The notes beneath the pieces were generated by a model that saw only the letters and a program-made list of their open reading frames with translations, made no database searches and had not been told where the DNA came from. DNA of 35,645 bases from Vagococcus elongatus (GTDB lineage: Bacteria > Bacillota > Bacilli > Lactobacillales > Vagococcaceae): assembly GCF_003987645.1 (NCBI RefSeq), contig NZ_NGKA01000024.1, positions 1 through 35,645 of the forward strand. Reading direction: 5' to 3'. Both the position numbers and the translations under genes were made by a program. This document shows, piece by piece, positions 32,612 to 35,645 of the stretch. Position 1 is the first letter of the stretch; the number at the start of each line of letters is the position of its first letter.

Positions 32612-33601
32612 TTAAAACATGCTTGTACTATGACCGGGCTGGATGCGTAATTCGGGCATAGCATAGTGAAGAGCATTATTAACGGCAGTAGGCGCTTCGC
32701 CAAAACCTGTTGCAATCAAGTCTACTTTTCCGGGATAAGTGCAGATATCTCCAGCGGCATAGATGCCGGGGATATTCGTGGACATATCACTGTTGACTAA
32801 AATTGATTGTCCTTTGAGTGCCAGCTGCCATTCTTTGATCGGTCCCAGAGAAGAACTAAAGCCGAAATTGACGATCAAATCATCTATAGGCATGATTTCT
32901 TGAATTTTATCTTTGGGATTTTCAATTTTCACCGAATAAATTTCCCCTTGATCATGGGATAATTCTTTTATGACAAACGGTGTGCGAAGTTGAATTTTTG
33001 ACTGGTTTAACTGTTTTACGCTATGTTCATGTGCACGAAACTGATTTCTTCGGTGAACTAACGTAACAGAGTTAGCGATTGGTTCAAGCATCAATGCCCA
33101 GTCAATGGCAGAATCGCCACCACCGGAAATCATCACATTTTTTCCGTTGAATTTCTGCATATCAGAAATAATGTAATGAAGGGAGCGGTTTTCGCAAAGT
33201 AAACTTCCCTCGACTTGCAGTCTTTTTGGCTGAAAAGAACCATTTCCTGCTGTGATAATCACTGTTTTGGTGAGGTAAGTTCTCTTAGTTGTAGTTACTT
33301 CTATTTGTTTTTCGTCTATAGGCGTAATTCCTAGGACGGTTTCGTTTAATGCAATAGTATGATGAAATTTCATAACCTGCTCTTTTAAATTATCTACTAA
33401 TTCTTGGGCAGGAACTTCTGGAAATCCGGCGACATCGTAAATATGTTTTTCCGGATAAAGCATTGCTAATTGACCACCTAACTGTGGCAGACTTTCAATT
33501 AATAGTGTTTTAGCATTTCGCATCCCGGCATAAAAACCCGCAAATAAACCAGTCGGCCCCCCGCCGATAATCGTGATATCAAAAACTTCTTTTTGAGACA
33601 T
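32612..33601 (-). CDS. Ferredoxin/flavodoxin-NADP+ reductase (YumC type)
   Basis: The 329-residue flavoprotein has the FAD site [12 protein letters not shown] (11-22), the NADPH site [12 protein letters not shown] and the C-terminal [14 protein letters not shown] motif. It resembles thioredoxin reductase but lacks the redox CxxC, as expected for YumC-type ferredoxin-NADP reductases. It moves electrons between NADPH and ferredoxin or flavodoxin. I chose ATG 33601 with GGAGG 7 bases upstream; the frame open from 33709 has no such support and runs through the promoter. No terminator is seen before pgpA, so read-through is possible. Confidence 0.93.
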   Translation of the reverse strand: MSQKEVFDITIIGGGPTGLFAGFYAGMRNAKTLLIESLPQLGGQLAMLYPEKHIYDVAGFPEVPAQELVDNLKEQVMKFHHTIALNETVLGITPIDEKQIEVTTTKRTYLTKTVIITAGNGSFQPKRLQVEGSLLCENRSLHYIISDMQKFNGKNVMISGGGDSAIDWALMLEPIANSVTLVHRRNQFRAHEHSVKQLNQSKIQLRTPFVIKELSHDQGEIYSVKIENPKDKIQEIMPIDDLIVNFGFSSSLGPIKEWQLALKGQSILVNSDMSTNIPGIYAAGDICTYPGKVDLIATGFGEAPTAVNNALHYAMPELRIQPGHSTSMF

Positions 33602-33640
33602 GTATTTACCTCCAAAAAAATACTTAAATACTCTATCCGT

Positions 33641-33669
33641 ATAGTATAAACGAAAAACAGGTCGAACAA
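33641..33669 (-). promoter_or_regulatory. Promoter of the reductase gene
   Basis: On the minus strand TTGTTC (33669-33664) and TACTAT (33646-33641) are spaced by 17 bases; an overlapping TATACT would be an alternative -10. Confidence 0.5.
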
Positions 33670-33757
33670 CATTTTTTTGTTTCAAAATAAATAATGGCGA
33701 CTTTTCCAAATTTAAGTTAGAATGGAGGAAGCGAAAAAAAGAAAAGGAAGTGGCTAA

Positions 33758-34339
33758 ATGTTTTTACAACTGAATTTAACCGAAGCGAAAGGGCCAGTGG
33801 CTTTAATTAAAACAAATAAAGGTGATGTAAAAGTAAAACTTTTTGAAGAACAGGCACCGAAAACAGTTCACAATTTTGTTGAATTGGCGAAAAAAGGTTA
33901 TTATGACGGTGTTGTTTTTCATCGAATCATCAAAGACTTTATGATTCAAGGGGGAGACCCGACTGGGACCGGCATGGGCGGAGAAAGTATCTACGGCAAC
34001 GCATTTGAAGATGAATTTTCACGTGAACTATTCAATCTGCGCGGGGCATTATCGATGGCGAACGCTGGACCTAACACTAATGGCAGTCAATTTTTTATTG
34101 TCCAAAATACTAATGCTCCAGAACAAATGCTGACTCAATTGAAAGATGCTGGATTTCCTGATGAAATCATAGAGGCATATAAAAAAGGCGGCACACCATG
34201 GTTAGATTTCCGTCATACTGTTTTTGGTCACGTGATGGAAGGCATGGAAGTTGTGGATGAAATAGCTGAGGTGCAAGTAGGTCCTCAAGACAAACCTTTG
34301 GAAGATATCGTCATCACAACTATTGAAATTTCTGATTAA
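33758..34339 (+). CDS. Cyclophilin-type peptidyl-prolyl isomerase
   Basis: The 193-residue protein has the cyclophilin core: [21 protein letters not shown] with catalytic Arg and substrate-site Phe, [16 protein letters not shown], and the late [14 protein letters not shown]. It has no signal peptide, so it acts in the cytoplasm, catalysing proline isomerisation in proteins. An insert of about 25 residues (around 130-155, [16 protein letters not shown]) is common in the Firmicute form. The ATG follows a GGAAG site. The S1-domain gene starts 25 bases later. Confidence 0.94.
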   Translation: MFLQLNLTEAKGPVALIKTNKGDVKVKLFEEQAPKTVHNFVELAKKGYYDGVVFHRIIKDFMIQGGDPTGTGMGGESIYGNAFEDEFSRELFNLRGALSMANAGPNTNGSQFFIVQNTNAPEQMLTQLKDAGFPDEIIEAYKKGGTPWLDFRHTVFGHVMEGMEVVDEIAEVQVGPQDKPLEDIVITTIEISD

Positions 34340-34364
34340 TTTTTAGAATGGAGGTTGAGCACCG

Positions 34365-34736
34365 ATGACTTATAAAATTGGCATGGTCGTTGAAGGGGTT
34401 ATCACAGGAATTCAACCTTACGGAGCCTTTGTGTCTCTAGATCAAAAAAAACAAGGGTTGGTTCACATATCTGAAGTAAAATCAGGCTACATCAAAAATA
34501 TAAGGGAAGTATTATCTGTAGGAAAAAATGTCACTGTTAAAATCATTGATATTGATGAGTATTCTAAGAAAATCAGTTTGTCCTTGAGAGCTTTGGAACC
34601 CTACCCTGCTGGGAATTCTTTTAAAAGAAAAAGATTTTTTACGAATCCAAAAAATAAAATTGGTTTCAACACATTGGATAAAGCTATGCCTGAATGGATT
34701 GAGCAGGCGATAGAAAACCTAACGAATAATGGATGA
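34365..34736 (+). CDS. S1 RNA-binding domain protein (CvfD/YugI type)
   Basis: This 123-residue protein is one S1 domain (about 1-75: GMVVEGVITGIQPYGAFVSLD, then GLVHISEV and KVIDIDEYSKKISLSL-like strands) plus a basic tail. Related proteins are Bacillus general stress protein 13 (YugI) and pneumococcal CvfD, an RNA-binding translational regulator. GGAGG lies before the ATG. It probably shares a transcript with the cyclophilin gene. Confidence 0.88.
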   Translation: MTYKIGMVVEGVITGIQPYGAFVSLDQKKQGLVHISEVKSGYIKNIREVLSVGKNVTVKIIDIDEYSKKISLSLRALEPYPAGNSFKRKRFFTNPKNKIGFNTLDKAMPEWIEQAIENLTNNG

Positions 34737-34752
34737 ATTTTTTCCTGAAATA

Positions 34753-34761
34753 TGTTATAGT
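34753..34761 (+). promoter_or_regulatory. Extended -10 before the Nudix-like gene
   Basis: TGT-TATAGT (hexamer 34756-34761) lies 59 bases before the TTG start; the -35 is poor. Confidence 0.4.
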
Positions 34762-34820
34762 CTCTATTGAAAGCAATATTAATTTTCATGAAAATCAGCA
34801 AAGTAAGAGGTGGGATTTTT

Positions 34821-35186
34821 TTGCAGAACAAACTTGTAGCTGGCACAGTGATTTTGAATGAAAAAAATGGGGGAAAGAGATTTTTATTGCATGAAAATTC
34901 AGAACGGTTAGATTTTATTATGGCTTCAATTGATGAGGAACGTACAAGTTTAGCGTGTATTCTAGAGGCTTTGAAAAATGAAGCCCATGTAGATTTGGAA
35001 AAAATCAGTTTGGTGGAGTTAACTAACATACAAGTGGCGAAACAAAAAATACCTTTTTATGTGTTTGAAATAGAGGAAGAATATTTGAAACTTGAGTATC
35101 CTTCTGGTTACAAGTGGGAGCTACCTTGCAATTTGAGGAAAGTTTTGAGTCGCCGTCAAGTGACCGGAGTTCCAATTTTTAACTAA
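34821..35186 (+). CDS. Nudix-like protein with degenerate Nudix box
   Basis: The 121-residue protein opens with VAGTVILNEKNGGKRFLLHEN, typical of the first strands of a Nudix fold. The region where the Nudix box (G-x5-E-x7-R-E-U-x-E-E) should lie reads ERTSLACILEALKNEAHVDLE, with most catalytic acidic residues missing. It may thus be a non-enzymatic Nudix relative or a fast-evolving one. The start is TTG 34821, chosen because AGAGGTGGGA lies about 6-8 bases upstream and the fold begins there. It is followed directly by the rRNA control region. The family call is moderate. Confidence 0.6.
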   Translation: MQNKLVAGTVILNEKNGGKRFLLHENSERLDFIMASIDEERTSLACILEALKNEAHVDLEKISLVELTNIQVAKQKIPFYVFEIEEEYLKLEYPSGYKWELPCNLRKVLSRRQVTGVPIFN

Positions 35187-35204
35187 ATAATAAGTTCAAA
35201 AAAA

Positions 35205-35233
35205 TTGCTTTTTAACGAAAAACTTGGTATAGT
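35205..35233 (+). promoter_or_regulatory. Upstream promoter P0 before the rRNA operon
   Basis: TTGCTT (35205-35210) and TATAGT (35228-35233) are spaced by 17 bases. The -10 and likely start lie between the arms of a 14-base inverted repeat. Confidence 0.5.
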
Positions 35234-35277
35234 ATTATAGGTGTTATATCAACCGATTTTCGTTAAAAAGTTTTTTT
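35208..35277 (+). terminator. Long-loop inverted repeat with T run after the Nudix-like gene
   Basis: A perfect 14-base inverted repeat (35208-35221 and 35257-35270) with a 35-base spacer is followed by seven T (35271-35277). It can act as the terminator of the upstream gene. Confidence 0.55.
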
Positions 35278-35290
35278 GTTTAAAAACAAT

Positions 35291-35319
35291 TTGACAGGAT
35301 TGGTTCATTGTGATAAACT
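35291..35319 (+). promoter_or_regulatory. rRNA operon promoter P1
   Basis: TTGACA (35291-35296), 17 bases, then TAAACT (35314-35319), with TGA just before the -10. Confidence 0.8.
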
Positions 35320-35381
35320 AATAAAGTTGTCTCGTAAAAAAGCGTACGTAAAAAACTTTTAAAAAAAGTTAGAAAAATTAG

Positions 35382-35410
35382 TTGACATACTCAACTAATA
35401 ATGATAATAT
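35382..35410 (+). promoter_or_regulatory. rRNA operon promoter P2
   Basis: TTGACA (35382-35387), 17 bases, then TAATAT (35405-35410). This is the promoter nearest to 16S and close to consensus. Confidence 0.85.
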
Positions 35411-35601
35411 TTAGAAGTTGTCGCAAAAAGACAACAGACAGCCTGTCAGGTTGTCACGTAGACCTTTGAAAACTGAACAATGAATAAGACGAACCAAATG
35501 TGTAGGGGGTTTTACTTCTAGTAAAACCAAACTAAATTTAGTGAAGTCAATTCGCTAGCAAAATATTTAATGAGCTAAACATCGCAAGATGTTATCATAC
35601 T

Positions 35602-35645
35602 TTTATTGAGAGTTTGATCCTGGCTCAGGACGAACGCTGGCGGCG
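35602..35645 (+). rRNA. rrs: 16S ribosomal RNA, 5' end (cut by window edge)
   Basis: The conserved AGAGTTTGATCCTGGCTCAG begins at 35609 and is followed by GACGAACGCTGGCGGCG. By analogy with E. coli, where this block starts at position 8, the mature 5' end is about 35602. Only the first 44 bases are in the window. Confidence 0.97.

Larger units (their letters stand above)
35187..35601 (+). other. rRNA operon promoter and leader region
   Basis: This 415-base stretch has no protein gene. It contains three sigma-A type promoters with 17-base spacers, a long inverted repeat, a TTTGAAAAC element like the boxA region of Firmicute rRNA leaders (around 35464-35474), and several small hairpins before the 16S gene. 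Confidence 0.85.

Noticed and set aside
1-35645. CRISPR array, prophage, toxin-antitoxin or new defence island
   Set aside because: No regularly spaced repeats, phage structural genes, paired small toxin/antitoxin genes or nuclease-helicase clusters are present; gene content is core metabolism and envelope functions.

Overview
The window is 35.6 kb of chromosomal DNA from a low-GC Gram-positive bacterium, most likely a lactic acid bacterium of the Enterococcaceae. This rests on the gene families (IreB, YutD, RNase HIII, MutS2, PrsA, EcsAB, DUF3899), strong AGGAGG-type ribosome sites, frequent TTG/GTG starts, enterococcus-like protein sequences and a typical Firmicute rRNA leader. Genus and species cannot be fixed, because only about 44 bases of 16S rRNA are present.

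Layout. 1-290: 3' end of an IS30-family transposase, then a two-way terminator. 326-4349: minus-strand prsA and a YtxH-domain gene with hit, divergent from ecsAB; in Bacillus these genes also lie together. 4435-9108: ytmP-trmB, a small minus-strand PepSY-like gene, then ytoP-ytpP-usp-ytpR, close to the Bacillus ytm/yto/ytp order. 9181-10239: ireB-ruvX-yrzB. 10559-14646: a MarR-type repressor with an asymmetric heterodimeric ABC exporter. 14839-19923: a small lipoprotein, minus-strand rnhC, then zapA-cvpA-mutS2. 20018-20917: trxA and dps, the latter behind a PerR-like box. 21207-27390: an oligopeptide permease (oppA, then oppBCDF) split by a minus-strand DUF3899 gene. 27743-32010: a tyrosine phosphatase, then yunD-yutD-yutF and a membrane protein. 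32039-33601: minus-strand pgpA and a YumC-type ferredoxin-NADP reductase. 33758-35186: a cyclophilin, an S1-domain protein and a Nudix-like protein. 35187-35645: an rRNA operon control region and the first bases of 16S rRNA.

Themes. Many genes serve the cell envelope and protein export (PrsA, EcsAB, IreB, OppABCDF, PgpA), redox and stress balance (TrxA, YtpP, Dps, Usp, YumC), and DNA or RNA upkeep (RuvX, RNase HIII, MutS2, TrmB). Nearly every transcription unit ends in a recognisable hairpin terminator, several of them shared by convergent genes.

The window is mostly ordinary core genome. I found no CRISPR array, prophage, toxin-antitoxin pair or clear new defence system. The points most worth a second look are the opp operon interrupted by an opposing gene, a promoter lying between the arms of a long inverted repeat before the rRNA operon, a His-rich leader on the DUF1292 protein, a palindrome over the marR promoter, an isolated 47-base hairpin, and a PrsA that lacks the usual parvulin histidines.
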